Positions 42,122-50,798 are shown, counted from the stretch's first letter. The stretch: 64,000 nucleotides of DNA from Gammaproteobacteria bacterium UBA2675 (GCA_002354805.1 DEMH01000009.1:124001-188000); one strand, 5' to 3'. Program-made: numbers and translations. Notes: generated by a model not told the origin, from the letters alone.

Positions 42122-42502
42122 ATGTATACCGTAGCCGTCACCCGGGATTTTATCGCCAACCATTATTTGATTGGAGGCGACTGGGGATCCGAAAACAATC
42201 CACATGCACATCACTATGTAGCCGAAGTGCGCATCGAGAGTGACACGCTGAATCAGCATGGCTACCTGGTGGACATCGTCGAGATAGAAGCAGCCCTCGA
42301 TGACATCGTCACCTACTTTCGCGACAGCATGCTGAATGACAAACCGGAGTTCGCCGGACTGAATCCCAGTATTGAACACTTCAGCCGAATACTGGTCGAG
42401 AAGCTGATGCCCAAAATCACGCCGCCCGGTGAGGGCGTACTGACGGTCAAACTCTGGGAAAATGAAACCTGCTGGGCAGCTTATCGTCAGGCCTTTGCCT
42501 GA
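42122..42502 (+). CDS. 6-pyruvoyl-tetrahydropterin synthase-like protein
   Basis: A 126-residue T-fold protein of the PTPS/QueD family. Three zinc His positions are recognisable: His14 in DFIANHYL, and His28 and His30 in NPHAHHYVAEVRIE. The late Glu is in VKLWENETCWAAY. The catalytic Cys usually found before the HxH motif (CxxxHGH) is absent (SENNPHAH), so it may do a different reaction from QueD or PTPS. AGGACAG precedes ATG. The 3' end overlaps the convergent flippase-like gene by 16 bases. It is part of the ribA-reductase-MDR operon. Confidence 0.87.
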   Translation: MYTVAVTRDFIANHYLIGGDWGSENNPHAHHYVAEVRIESDTLNQHGYLVDIVEIEAALDDIVTYFRDSMLNDKPEFAGLNPSIEHFSRILVEKLMPKITPPGEGVLTVKLWENETCWAAYRQAFA

Positions 42503-43542
42503 CGCCGGCCGCCCAGGCTGCCGAGGCACAGCAATCCGATAATCAGCACCACGGCATCACGTAAGCGTATCAGCGCAATCAGCATGCCTGCCGCCGCAAC
42601 CGGCAGGCCGAGCAGACTGAAAGACCATAGCAGTGAGGCCTCGATGGTACCAATGCCACCTGGCACTGGCAGCAGCATCGCCAGCCGCATGCCCACCATG
42701 ATCATGATCAGATCCTGAATCTCGGGTTGAATTCCCAGCATCCGCAACAAGACAAACAGCTCCAGCAACAGCATGGCCCAGCCAAGCAATGACAGGATCA
42801 GCGCAGTCCATAGTTTCGGGCGCTGATCGCTGAGAGCGCTCCGCAATAAAGTCACCATGGCCGACCAGCCGCCCGACGTGGACTGAGCTTGCTCGCCCTT
42901 GGATTGTGCCTGTTGATCCGCGGGCAGATCAGGTTCATCGCCATTGCGAGCCTGGCGCCAGCGTTGTGCCAGTGGCCTGAAGCGATCTGCCAGCCACTGT
43001 GGGTGACGTATGACCACCGCCGCAGCCAGCAGCATTCCAGTCAGCATCAATATCAGTGCCAGGGATATCTGCAGCCACTCACCGGCAGGAAGTAATGCCG
43101 TTCCCAGTAGCACCAAGACACCGGCAAGCAGCACGGCAAAATTGCTACCCATCTCTACAAAACGATCCATGCCCAGCATCGCAACCGATTTATGCAGGGG
43201 AATATTGAATCGTTGCTTGAGCCAGTAGAGTTGTAATGGTTCACCGCCAAAATGTGGGCCTGGCGTTATAAAGCTGACTGCACTGCCAGCCTGACGCAGG
43301 CGAAACAGATCTGACAGCCACAGTGGCGAGGACAAAGCCCATCCCAGAATCTGCCAGCGTTTGACTGCCAGATACAGGATGACAACATTGATGGATATCC
43401 ACAGCAGCCAGTCACGCCACCGCAGTCTGCTGACACTAACGCCAATGTCCCGCAGTGGCAGCTGCCACAAAGCCCAGCCGGCCAATGCCAGTGCCAGGAC
43501 CCAAAGCAGCACAGTCAGATATCGCCACTGGTTTTTTGTCAT
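42487..43542 (-). CDS. Lysylphosphatidylglycerol-synthase-type membrane protein (UPF0104, flippase-like)
   Basis: A 351-residue polytopic membrane protein with the LPG synthase/AglD transmembrane fold. Features: GSAVSFITPGPHFGGEPLQL (conserved P-G-xx-GGEP), AMLGMDRFVEMGSN, about eight hydrophobic spans, and MVGMRLAMLLPVPGGIGTIE. The soluble transferase domain of MprF is absent. Such proteins are proposed to flip or transfer glycolipids. ATGA overlap with the CDP-alcohol phosphatidyltransferase gene upstream ties it to phospholipid chemistry. There is a Gln/Ser-rich hydrophilic insertion at about residues 200-225. Confidence 0.83.
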   Translation of the reverse strand: MTKNQWRYLTVLLWVLALALAGWALWQLPLRDIGVSVSRLRWRDWLLWISINVVILYLAVKRWQILGWALSSPLWLSDLFRLRQAGSAVSFITPGPHFGGEPLQLYWLKQRFNIPLHKSVAMLGMDRFVEMGSNFAVLLAGVLVLLGTALLPAGEWLQISLALILMLTGMLLAAAVVIRHPQWLADRFRPLAQRWRQARNGDEPDLPADQQAQSKGEQAQSTSGGWSAMVTLLRSALSDQRPKLWTALILSLLGWAMLLLELFVLLRMLGIQPEIQDLIMIMVGMRLAMLLPVPGGIGTIEASLLWSFSLLGLPVAAAGMLIALIRLRDAVVLIIGLLCLGSLGGRRQAKA

Positions 43543-44354
43543 GAGGCTTTTCCGGGTGAAGTGCCGCGTCGCCCACTCACGGCCAGCCAGTCACGCCAGA
43601 AACCGGTCAACAGCGGAATCATGAAGAGCACACCAAGAACCTGCGTCACACTGCCCGGTATTGGCGGCCAAAGTGCGGTTGCTACCAGACCCATCTGCCA
43701 GCCTGCCAGTTGGCGGCGCAGCTGGCTGGGTGGTAATGGATACACTGCTTTGTTGTGAAGCCGACGCCAGCGCAGCCCCCAGACAAACAGATAATAGGCA
43801 ATGCTGACCAGCAGATAGCTGACATGAAGCTTGCCGGTGATCACCGCCAGTAGCGGCGCGACCAGCAAGCCCAGCGCATCAAGTGTGGTATCCAGCTCAG
43901 CACCCAGCCTCGACACCTGCTGCTGGCGCCGGGCCAGCACACCGTCCAGTGCATCTCCAAGGGCGGCTGCGGTATAAGCGACCGCCGGAACATACAACAG
44001 CGCAGTCGGCAATGGCAGGAGCATGGCGGGCAACAGAAAGCCTGCGGTCACGGCGATCAGTAGCCCACGCAGCAGTGTTACACAATTGCCGTGACCCAGC
44101 GACGCGTACATCAGGTCGCTGTCTGCAGGGTGATTCAAATGCAGGCGCTGCTGACAATGCCGCCACACGTACAGCCAGACAAGCAGGGTCAGCGGCAGCC
44201 ACATCAGCGCCAGATCAGTCGGCAGCAGCAATGCCAGGCTGAATGCGGATAATGCAATCAGCACACAGCCCAGGACGCCAAAGTAGCGCAGCTGGCGCAT
44301 CAGGGATTGCGGTAAGTCACGGGTGCTTGCAGAATTTTTCGGGTGGGCAGCCAA
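43539..44354 (-). CDS. CDP-alcohol phosphatidyltransferase family protein
   Basis: A protein of about 271 residues in the inner membrane. The complete family signature D-x2-DG-x2-AR-x8-G-x3-D-x3-D is visible (DALDGVLAR, eight residues, G, then AELD and TTLD). These enzymes join a CDP-activated lipid or alcohol to an alcohol acceptor. About six membrane spans. The start is uncertain: TTG 44354 is the frame's first, and ATG 44300 begins immediately before the first span. Coupled to the flippase-like gene. The alcohol acceptor may be the ribityl or sugar product of the neighbouring genes (inference). Confidence 0.87.
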   Translation of the reverse strand: MAAHPKNSASTRDLPQSLMRQLRYFGVLGCVLIALSAFSLALLLPTDLALMWLPLTLLVWLYVWRHCQQRLHLNHPADSDLMYASLGHGNCVTLLRGLLIAVTAGFLLPAMLLPLPTALLYVPAVAYTAAALGDALDGVLARRQQQVSRLGAELDTTLDALGLLVAPLLAVITGKLHVSYLLVSIAYYLFVWGLRWRRLHNKAVYPLPPSQLRRQLAGWQMGLVATALWPPIPGSVTQVLGVLFMIPLLTGFWRDWLAVSGRRGTSPGKAS

Positions 44355-44593
44355 CAGAGGAGGTCCAGTTAGTCAGTGAGTATAGCCAGTATACGCTGCC
44401 AGTATTGCAAGGGACCACCTGATGACGTAGTGGTCAGATCATCGCAAAAAACGACAGCTTCAGCCAAATTTGGCCCCCTCCTCCAAAATAGTCCGTATAC
44501 TGGTGTCAATGAAAAGGCGAAAAGCCACTACTGGCTGGCGATGGAAAATAAGGATTAAAACCAGAACGGTACTCAAAACTCTATAAAAAAGCG

Positions 44594-44621
44594 AGACCAA
44601 CATAAGCTAGACCAACATAAG
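44594..44621. repeat. Tandem 13 bp direct repeat in a leader
   Basis: AGACCAACATAAG occurs at 44594-44606 and again at 44609-44621 (15 bp period), directly upstream of the ribosome site of the next gene. It duplicates part of the Shine-Dalgarno region (ATAAG). The rest of the 278-base gap from 44355 shows no gene. Confidence 0.8.
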
Positions 44622-44632
44622 GAGCGTCAATC

Positions 44633-45694
44633 ATGCACAGGACCGCGCGACACGCTTTACTTTCAGCCATGACCAGTCTGCTGTTCACCACGCAGGCCGT
44701 TGCCCAGGAAATAGAGGGTGACATACCCGCCGACCTCGCCAGAGCATTGCTGGGCGAGAACCAGCCGTTTGAAATCCGCTTCTTTAAAGGCCTGCCGGAG
44801 CAGTTTCCAGAGATTGATCTGCCACAGGACGCCGAGCTGCTGGGTTCGGTCGACATGGTAAATTCCCAGCGAGTGGTATTGCAGGTAGCGGGTGACGGCA
44901 TAGCGCAACGTACGCAGCTCATCCGTGAGCTGGAAGCGCTGGGTTACCTGATGATCACGCGGCCAAACCTTGTTCCACCGCAACAGCGCGGGTTTGTGGT
45001 GCAGATGCCGATCCCGCCGGGCATGCCCATACAGCTCTGCAGCAATGATCTGGGTATGTTGTCACTGCGAATTGGCAATATGGGGACAGTTGTGACGTCC
45101 AATCCTGGACCCGCCACCTGGGTCGGGAGTGCAGGAAGCGCATCCTACACGCCATTTGTAGTCGCCGAGCGCAATCTTCGTATAGCGTCGAGCGCACCGC
45201 CAGCGGGTGCCATGGACAGCCTAATCTACATTACCCAAACGAATACGCCGGTTCGACCATTTGCTTCCACGCCGGGCGGACCGAGTTGTGAGCAGTATCA
45301 GGCCCAGATCCAGGCGAGTGGCGCAGCGGGTGGATTTCCATCCATCAATATTCAGGAGCACATGCCGCGGATTGAGCTACCCGCCGAAGCGACGGCCTCG
45401 AATGTTAATGGGCCGTCTATGCGAGGCTTCGGTGGTTCTGGCTATACAACTGAATCGCGCACGCAGGTTAACCTTGATTGGGAGCTGGATGTGTTGCTGG
45501 ATCATCTGGCCGCCCAGATCGACGAGCAGGGCTGGCAGCGCGATCACCGGGCTGCGGGCGATGTTGCGGGTTCGGTCGTGTGGACACGCGAGGTCGACGA
45601 GCTGGATCTGGTTGGTACGCTGCGGATCCTGAGGCTGGACTCAGAAGAATTTGAACTTGTGTTCATTTTGCAGAGCATGCCCACACTAGAGTAA
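44633..45694 (+). CDS. Exported hypothetical protein
   Basis: A 353-residue protein with a signal peptide (MHRTARHALLSAMTSLLFTT, cleavage near VAQ). AAGGAG lies about eight bases before ATG. The mature part has an N-terminal segment (PAELAR-like DLARALLGENQPFEI), a Pro-rich middle (VPPQQRGFVVQMPIPPGMPI), two Cys far apart and a C-terminal alpha/beta segment (LDVLLDHLAAQIDEQGWQRD...VVWTREVDELDLVGTLRILR). I do not recognise the family. It is probably periplasmic and monocistronic. Confidence 0.8.
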   Translation: MHRTARHALLSAMTSLLFTTQAVAQEIEGDIPADLARALLGENQPFEIRFFKGLPEQFPEIDLPQDAELLGSVDMVNSQRVVLQVAGDGIAQRTQLIRELEALGYLMITRPNLVPPQQRGFVVQMPIPPGMPIQLCSNDLGMLSLRIGNMGTVVTSNPGPATWVGSAGSASYTPFVVAERNLRIASSAPPAGAMDSLIYITQTNTPVRPFASTPGGPSCEQYQAQIQASGAAGGFPSINIQEHMPRIELPAEATASNVNGPSMRGFGGSGYTTESRTQVNLDWELDVLLDHLAAQIDEQGWQRDHRAAGDVAGSVVWTREVDELDLVGTLRILRLDSEEFELVFILQSMPTLE

Positions 45695-45766
45695 AAATAG
45701 TCTATAACCAGACTAAGCGGCTTCCCGTTGTGTCATTGCTACGGGCAGCTGTGTCCGGTTGGGCAC

Positions 45767-45795
45767 TTGATAGTCTAAATTCAGGCACATATACT
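45767..45795 (+). promoter_or_regulatory. Sigma-70 promoter of the vapBC-like pair
   Basis: TTGATA (45767-45772), exactly 17 bases, then TATACT (45790-45795): five of six consensus bases in each box at ideal spacing. Transcription would start near 45802, just ahead of the antitoxin ribosome site. Confidence 0.75.
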
Positions 45796-45805
45796 TCCAC
45801 ATATA
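45786..45805. promoter_or_regulatory. Candidate antitoxin operator
   Basis: CACATATA occurs twice, at 45786-45793 and 45798-45805 (12 bp apart), overlapping the -10 box and start site. Direct repeats at this spacing suit paired ribbon-helix-helix binding and autorepression by the antitoxin. This is inferred, not shown. Confidence 0.4.
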
Positions 45806-45818
45806 TGGAGGGAGTGTT

Positions 45819-46049
45819 ATGGGTCAAGTCACGATTTACCTGGAAGATGAAGTTGAGGAAAAGATGAGCGCAGCCGTCAAGTCAGCGGGAGTGTCCAAAA
45901 GCCGATGGATATCCAGGCTTATCAGTGACAAGCTGGCAAACGACTGGCCTCAGTCCGTTGTCGACATGTCGGGAAGCTGGACGGACTTTCCCACATTGAC
46001 CGAGATACGGCAGGACCAGTCGGACGACCTGCCGCGCGAAAAATTCTGA
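45819..46049 (+). CDS. Ribbon-helix-helix antitoxin (VapB-like)
   Basis: A 76-residue protein. The N-terminal ribbon-helix-helix is seen as GQVTIYLEDEVEEKMSAAVK followed by GVSKSRWISRLISDKLAND; the C-terminal tail (SWTDFPTLTEIRQDQSDD) would wrap the toxin. It has a strong ribosome site (GGAGGGAG). The stop overlaps the toxin start as TGATG. It should neutralise the PIN toxin and repress the shared promoter. Confidence 0.88.
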   Translation: MGQVTIYLEDEVEEKMSAAVKSAGVSKSRWISRLISDKLANDWPQSVVDMSGSWTDFPTLTEIRQDQSDDLPREKF

Positions 46050-46441
46050 TGTATGTGCTCGATACCAACACGCTCATTTATTTTTTCAAGGGCATGGGGC
46101 GCGTCGCCGACTCCCTGTTAGCAACACCCCCTCAAAAGATCGCTATACCAGCCATTGTGCTGTACGAGCTGGAGTATGGCATCGCCCGATCAAGCTCTCC
46201 CAAAAAACGCCGTCAGCAACTGGCGGAATTGTGTGCGCTTGTGAAAGTACAGTCGTTTGATCAGGATGCTGCGCGTCATTCAGCAGCTATCAGAGTAAGA
46301 CTCGAGAAAAAAGGCACGCCAGTTGGCCCACACGATCTGATGATCGCAGGCACTGCTCTGGCATGTAGTGGTGTACTTGTTACCAGCAACACACGCGAGT
46401 TTGCTCGTGTACCCGGGTTATCAGTGCTGGACTGGTTTTAG
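46049..46441 (+). CDS. vapC: PIN-domain ribonuclease toxin (VapC-like)
   Basis: A 130-residue PIN-domain toxin that probably cleaves a tRNA or rRNA. Acidic metal-binding residues: Asp5 (VLDTNTLIYFFKG), Glu40 (LYELEYGIARS) and Asp96 (GPHDLMIAGTALA), with the usual late motif TSNTREFARVPGL. Typical length. It is translationally coupled to the antitoxin and its stop lies nine bases from the convergent ubiA stop. The pair looks like an insertion beside core genes, but I see no mobility genes. Confidence 0.9.
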   Translation: MYVLDTNTLIYFFKGMGRVADSLLATPPQKIAIPAIVLYELEYGIARSSSPKKRRQQLAELCALVKVQSFDQDAARHSAAIRVRLEKKGTPVGPHDLMIAGTALACSGVLVTSNTREFARVPGLSVLDWF

Positions 46442-46449
46442 TGACAGAC

Positions 46450-47370
46450 TCAAACACCAAGCACAACACCCACAAACACTGCCAGTCCCACCCAGTGATT
46501 GTTCAGGAAGGCCTTGAAACAACCTTCGGTTTGACGGTCGCGAATCAGCCAGTGCTGGTAGACCAGCAATGCCGCAGCAACAAGAAGGCCAAGGTAGTAC
46601 CAGATAGAAAGAGCAAACTGCTGGCCGGCCAAAACCAGCGCCAGCATGAACATACCCTGCAGCATGCCGATCATCACGCGGTCGGCATCGCCGAACAGGA
46701 TGGCCGTGGACTTGACGCCAATCTTCAGGTCGTATTCACGATCGACCATGGCGTATTCGGTATCGTAAGCGACTGTCCAAAGGCAGTTGGCAACGTACAG
46801 CAGCCAGGCAGTTGGTGGTGGCAGCTCGCCAGTCTGGGCCGTAAATGCCATCAGAATGCCCCAGGAAAATGCCATGCCCAGTACGACCTGCGGCAGGTGG
46901 GTGTAACGCTTCATGAAAGGGTAGATGGCTGTCAGCACCACCGCCCCAATTGACATGACGATGGTGAGTGAATTGAGCGTCAGCAACAGCAGAAATGCCA
47001 GCAGGCACAAGCCGACAAAGCAGTAGAGCGCCTCTTTGCGGGTGATCTGGCCCGTTACGATAGCCCGGTTCTCGGTACGCAACACGTCGCCATCTATATT
47101 CGCATCGGCATAATCATTGATGCAGCAGCCAGCCGAGCGCATGATCCAGGTGCCCAGGGTAAATACAACAATCAGTTTCCAGTCCGGCCAGCCATCGGCA
47201 GCCAGCCACAGGGCGCCAAGTGTCGGCCATAACAGCAGATAGGTGCCAATGGGGCGATTCAGGCGGGTCAGCAGAACAAAGGCCGGCCAGCGTGCGTGCA
47301 GACGTGGCGCATGGCGGCGCGCGAGTTGATCAATAAGCTGGAAAATGGACTGTCGGGCATTCTTTAGCAA
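46450..47370 (-). CDS. ubiA: 4-hydroxybenzoate polyprenyltransferase
   Basis: A 306-residue inner-membrane prenyltransferase of ubiquinone synthesis. The two Asp-rich motifs are present: NDYADANIDG and DREYDLKIGVKST (preceded by YDTEYAMVDRE). About eight membrane spans. The start is TTG 47370 with AAGGAG ten bases upstream. No ubiC lies next to it. It follows the HDOD gene on the same strand. Confidence 0.95.
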   Translation of the reverse strand: MLKNARQSIFQLIDQLARRHAPRLHARWPAFVLLTRLNRPIGTYLLLWPTLGALWLAADGWPDWKLIVVFTLGTWIMRSAGCCINDYADANIDGDVLRTENRAIVTGQITRKEALYCFVGLCLLAFLLLLTLNSLTIVMSIGAVVLTAIYPFMKRYTHLPQVVLGMAFSWGILMAFTAQTGELPPPTAWLLYVANCLWTVAYDTEYAMVDREYDLKIGVKSTAILFGDADRVMIGMLQGMFMLALVLAGQQFALSIWYYLGLLVAAALLVYQHWLIRDRQTEGCFKAFLNNHWVGLAVFVGVVLGV

Positions 47371-47413
47371 AACAGAGACATCTCCTTTCGCAGCGACGGA
47401 TGTTGTTGGGCAC

Positions 47414-48715
47414 TCACAGAGTCATTTGCTCGGCAATCAGAGCAATGTCTTCTGAGGCCACCAGCTTGGCGACAAGCTCCCGACAGCGCTCGGGTTTCAG
47501 CTCGCGGCGGTCGAACATCTCGTCCGGAATCGGGTCAGTTGGCGCATCACCAATGCCATGTTCGCGTAACAGACGCGTCGCGATAAAGACCAGATTGGCA
47601 TATTCAGCATGCTCTCCCTGGTAGTCGGCATCCTGCTGATGACGAAGCGCGGTGCAGACTTCTTCCGGCATGTTCCAGGCCTGCATCAGCCAGGCACTGA
47701 TCTGCTCGCGGCATATACCTACCAGATGCTTTTCAATCGCGACGTGACTGATGTTGGGGTTGGCTTCCGTGTAGCGACAGATGCGACTGAAATGCGGTGG
47801 AAAGGTATGTGCCAGCACCAGATAACCAAAGTTGTGCAGTAGTCCCGACAGATAGATCAAGCCCTGCCGCGGGCGCACTCGCGCTGGCATCAGACGGGAC
47901 AGAGCCTCCACCGTGGTCGCGCAATAGGCTGCCTGCAGCCAGTAAGGCGTCAGGCCGTCGGAGCTGTCTTTGGGCAGACTGACGGTTCGTCCAAGGATCA
48001 GGCCCACCGCCAGATTGCTGACCAGATCAAAACCCAGCACGCGCACGATGGCATCCTGAACTGAGCGAATTTTGCCCGGTGCGGCGTAATAGGGCGAGGA
48101 TGCCCAGCTCACGACCTGCGCCGCCAGACTGGGATCTGATTCGACAATATTGGTCAGATCGGTCACCGAGGCGTTGGGGTTGGCCCGCAGTTGCATAATG
48201 CGGTCAGCAGTAGGCGACAGCGGCGGGATTTCCAGCGTGTCATCAAGTCGCTGACGAATACGCAGTGAGGTAAAATTGCGCAGCGAGTCATTGATCTGCT
48301 CTGGATCCTGATCAGCGTCTGGTAGCGAGTGGTCAAGTTCAGTGGCAGCTACGGTGATATCAACATGGCGAATGCTCATGCGTTGCTCCAGCAGAGCATC
48401 GCGCACCTGCTGTAAGCTCATGCCATCAGCGTCTACCGCCAGGTCACCACGTGCTGCCAGGGATTGATCGACCCAGGTGGGCAGAGCAAAGAATTGCCGT
48501 GACTTGTCCAGAGGTACCAATTGGCGCATTTTGCTGGCGCGCAGGATTTGTGCACTTGGCATCGGGTTCAGATCGCGGCCGCTGCTGGCCTGCAACCTCC
48601 CCAGCTCCAGCATCGAGTCGGTGGGCACCAGACACTGCGCAATAACACCCTGTTCGTCGTGCACAAGCACACATCGCACGGGTAGTGAGGTTTTAATCGA
48701 TCCTGATTCAGACAT
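47414..48715 (-). CDS. HDOD-domain protein
   Basis: A protein of about 433 residues. I take ATG 48715 (MSESGSIKTSLPVRCVLVHD), which overlaps the recG stop by eight bases. The N-terminal 150 residues resemble a YbaK-type/aminoacyl-editing fold, and the C-terminal HDOD domain (about residues 180-390) has LPPLS-like EIPPLSPTADRIMQLRANP, VESDPSLAAQVVSWASSPYY, QDAIVRVLGFDLVSNLAVGL and GLLHNFGYLVLAH. HDOD proteins act in signalling and stress control, usually without phosphodiesterase activity. Specific role unknown. Confidence 0.83.
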   Translation of the reverse strand: MSESGSIKTSLPVRCVLVHDEQGVIAQCLVPTDSMLELGRLQASSGRDLNPMPSAQILRASKMRQLVPLDKSRQFFALPTWVDQSLAARGDLAVDADGMSLQQVRDALLEQRMSIRHVDITVAATELDHSLPDADQDPEQINDSLRNFTSLRIRQRLDDTLEIPPLSPTADRIMQLRANPNASVTDLTNIVESDPSLAAQVVSWASSPYYAAPGKIRSVQDAIVRVLGFDLVSNLAVGLILGRTVSLPKDSSDGLTPYWLQAAYCATTVEALSRLMPARVRPRQGLIYLSGLLHNFGYLVLAHTFPPHFSRICRYTEANPNISHVAIEKHLVGICREQISAWLMQAWNMPEEVCTALRHQQDADYQGEHAEYANLVFIATRLLREHGIGDAPTDPIPDEMFDRRELKPERCRELVAKLVASEDIALIAEQMTL

Positions 48716-50798
48716 TACCGTACAGTTCCCTGTCCCCCAGCCAGCGATCAACCAGCGGGGCGATATGTGATGGATAGGCGACTTCAATTTGGTCAGCCGC
48801 CAATTTTACCGGATCAAGTAATTGAGCGTCACGTGACAAATCGGCAACGCGAAAGCTCATCAGGCCTGTCTGTTGCGTCCCCAGGACCTGTCCGGGGCCG
48901 CGTAATGCCAGGTCCTGCTCGGCGATATAAAAGCCGTCATTGCTGTCGCGCATAATGCCCAGACGCTGCTTGCCTTGCAAGGACAGTGGTGGCTGATACA
49001 GCAACAGGCAGTGGCTGGCCTTGGCTCCACGCCCGACACGGCCGCGCAACTGATGCAATTGCGCCAGCCCCAGGCGCTCGGGATTTTCTATGATCATCAG
49101 GCTGGCATTAGGCACGTCCACACCCACTTCGATAACGGTTGTCGCCACCAGCAGGTGAGTATCTCCACGTTTGAAGGCATCCATCACGTCACTTTTCTCC
49201 GATGGCTTCATACGTCCGTGCACCAGCCCGACTGTGAGGTCCGGCAGTTGTTCCTGCAGCGTTTGCCAGGTAGCCTCGGCTGCCTGACATTGCAGTGCCT
49301 CTGATTCTTCGATCAGCGTGCAGACCCAGTAGGCCTGACTGCCGGCCCGACAGGCATCATGGATGCGTTCGATAACGTCATCCCGCCGGCTATTGGCGAT
49401 GACCACCGTATTTACCGGAGTGCGTCCTGGAGGCAGCTCGTCAATAATGCTGCATTCAAGGTCAGCATAGGCGCTCATGGCCAGCGTGCGAGGGATGGGC
49501 GTTGCGGTCATCACCAGTTGGTGAGGCAGCGTCTGCCCGTCATTACCTTTTTCACGCAGTGCCAGACGCTGGTGAACACCAAAGCGATGCTGTTCATCGA
49601 TAATGACCAGCCCCAGGCGCTGAAACCTGACCTCATCCTGGAACAGGGCATGCGTCCCGACGATGACGCGAGCGCTGCCATCTGCGAGTTGCTGCAGTAC
49701 CTGCTGGCGCTGTCTGCCTTTGACTTTGCCACTCAGCCAGCCAACCTGAATGCCCAGTGGCGCCAGCCAGGCGGAAAAGTTGGCGTAGTGCTGCTCGGCC
49801 AGAATCTCGGTAGGAGCCATGATGGCCGCCTGGTAACCACTGTCCACGGCCTGCAATGCTGCCAGCGCGGCGACGACTGTCTTGCCAGAGCCCACATCGC
49901 CCTGCAACAGACGCAGCATCGGCTCTGTCTGACAAAGATCGGCATTGATCTCGTCACTGACGCGCTGCTGGGCGTTGGTCAGTCTGAACGGCAGGCGCTT
50001 GGTGAACTGTGCTCGCAGAACCGGCTTGCCGGTCAGATTCGGTGCCAATTGATGGCTGCTTTGCTGCCGCAGTCGTCGCAGGCAAAGCCGGTGGCTGAGC
50101 AGTTCTTCGAAGGCCAGCCGCTGTTGTGCCGGGTGGGTGCCCTCCAGCAGAGCAGCAACAGGGGCCGAGGTCGGAGGATGATGCAGATACTGCAGGGCAG
50201 CCGGCAGCGACGGGTACTTGAATACCGCCAGTATGTCTGCGGGAACCCAGTCGACCAGCGCGTCGGACTCATTGAGCATGGCCAGAGCCTGATCGATCAG
50301 TGCTCGCAGGCGAACCTGCTGCAAACCCTCAGTAGCTGGATAAATCGGCGTCAGCCTGTCCGCGACCGGAATTGTCTCGCCAGCTTTCAGAACCTGATAT
50401 TCCGGGTGGTACAGTTCCGGGCCGCGCTTGCCGGCGCGGACTTCCCCGTAGCAGCGGATGCGGTTGCCCGTGGCGAGCATGTTTTTCTGAGCGGCGCTGA
50501 AGTGGAAGAAGCGCAGGCTGATCAGACCGGTGTCGTCTTTGATGCGACACACCAGGCTTCGCCGGCGGCCGAATTCAACATCGCTGCCAACAATCTCGGC
50601 CTCCAGCATGACGTCCTGGCCCAGTCGAATCTGACCGATGGAAGCAATGCGTGTTCGATCCTGATAGCGAAGCGGCAGATGGAATAACAGGTCCTGCACG
50701 CTGCTGATGTGCAGGGCTGCCAGGCGCTCCACCAGACGCGGCCCGACGCCTTTCAGGCAGTTGACCGGTCGTTCGCTGAGCGGCGTTGCTGGCGGCAT
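48708..50798 (-). CDS. recG: ATP-dependent DNA helicase RecG
   Basis: A 696-residue SF2 helicase that reverses stalled forks and branch-migrates Holliday junctions. Seen: N-terminal wedge domain (CLKGVGPRLVERLAALHISS, DLLFHLPLRYQDRTR), Walker A LLQGDVGSGKTVVAALA, DEQH box VIIDEQHRFGVHQR, motif III MTATPIPRTLAM, motif VI QLHQLRGRVGRG and the C-terminal LRGPGQVLGTQQTG. Full length. Downstream of ridA in the gmk-rpoZ-spoT-ridA-recG order. Confidence 0.97.
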   Translation of the reverse strand: MPPATPLSERPVNCLKGVGPRLVERLAALHISSVQDLLFHLPLRYQDRTRIASIGQIRLGQDVMLEAEIVGSDVEFGRRRSLVCRIKDDTGLISLRFFHFSAAQKNMLATGNRIRCYGEVRAGKRGPELYHPEYQVLKAGETIPVADRLTPIYPATEGLQQVRLRALIDQALAMLNESDALVDWVPADILAVFKYPSLPAALQYLHHPPTSAPVAALLEGTHPAQQRLAFEELLSHRLCLRRLRQQSSHQLAPNLTGKPVLRAQFTKRLPFRLTNAQQRVSDEINADLCQTEPMLRLLQGDVGSGKTVVAALAALQAVDSGYQAAIMAPTEILAEQHYANFSAWLAPLGIQVGWLSGKVKGRQRQQVLQQLADGSARVIVGTHALFQDEVRFQRLGLVIIDEQHRFGVHQRLALREKGNDGQTLPHQLVMTATPIPRTLAMSAYADLECSIIDELPPGRTPVNTVVIANSRRDDVIERIHDACRAGSQAYWVCTLIEESEALQCQAAEATWQTLQEQLPDLTVGLVHGRMKPSEKSDVMDAFKRGDTHLLVATTVIEVGVDVPNASLMIIENPERLGLAQLHQLRGRVGRGAKASHCLLLYQPPLSLQGKQRLGIMRDSNDGFYIAEQDLALRGPGQVLGTQQTGLMSFRVADLSRDAQLLDPVKLAADQIEVAYPSHIAPLVDRWLGDRELYGNV

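Noticed and set aside
42122..42502. Calling the PTPS-like gene queD
   Set aside because: It lacks the catalytic Cys and no queC, queE or queF is nearby; the context is ribA-type and lipid genes.
49359..50687. 442-codon open frame on the + strand
   Set aside because: Antisense to recG; low complexity, Gln/Arg-rich, no domain. Shadow of a real gene.
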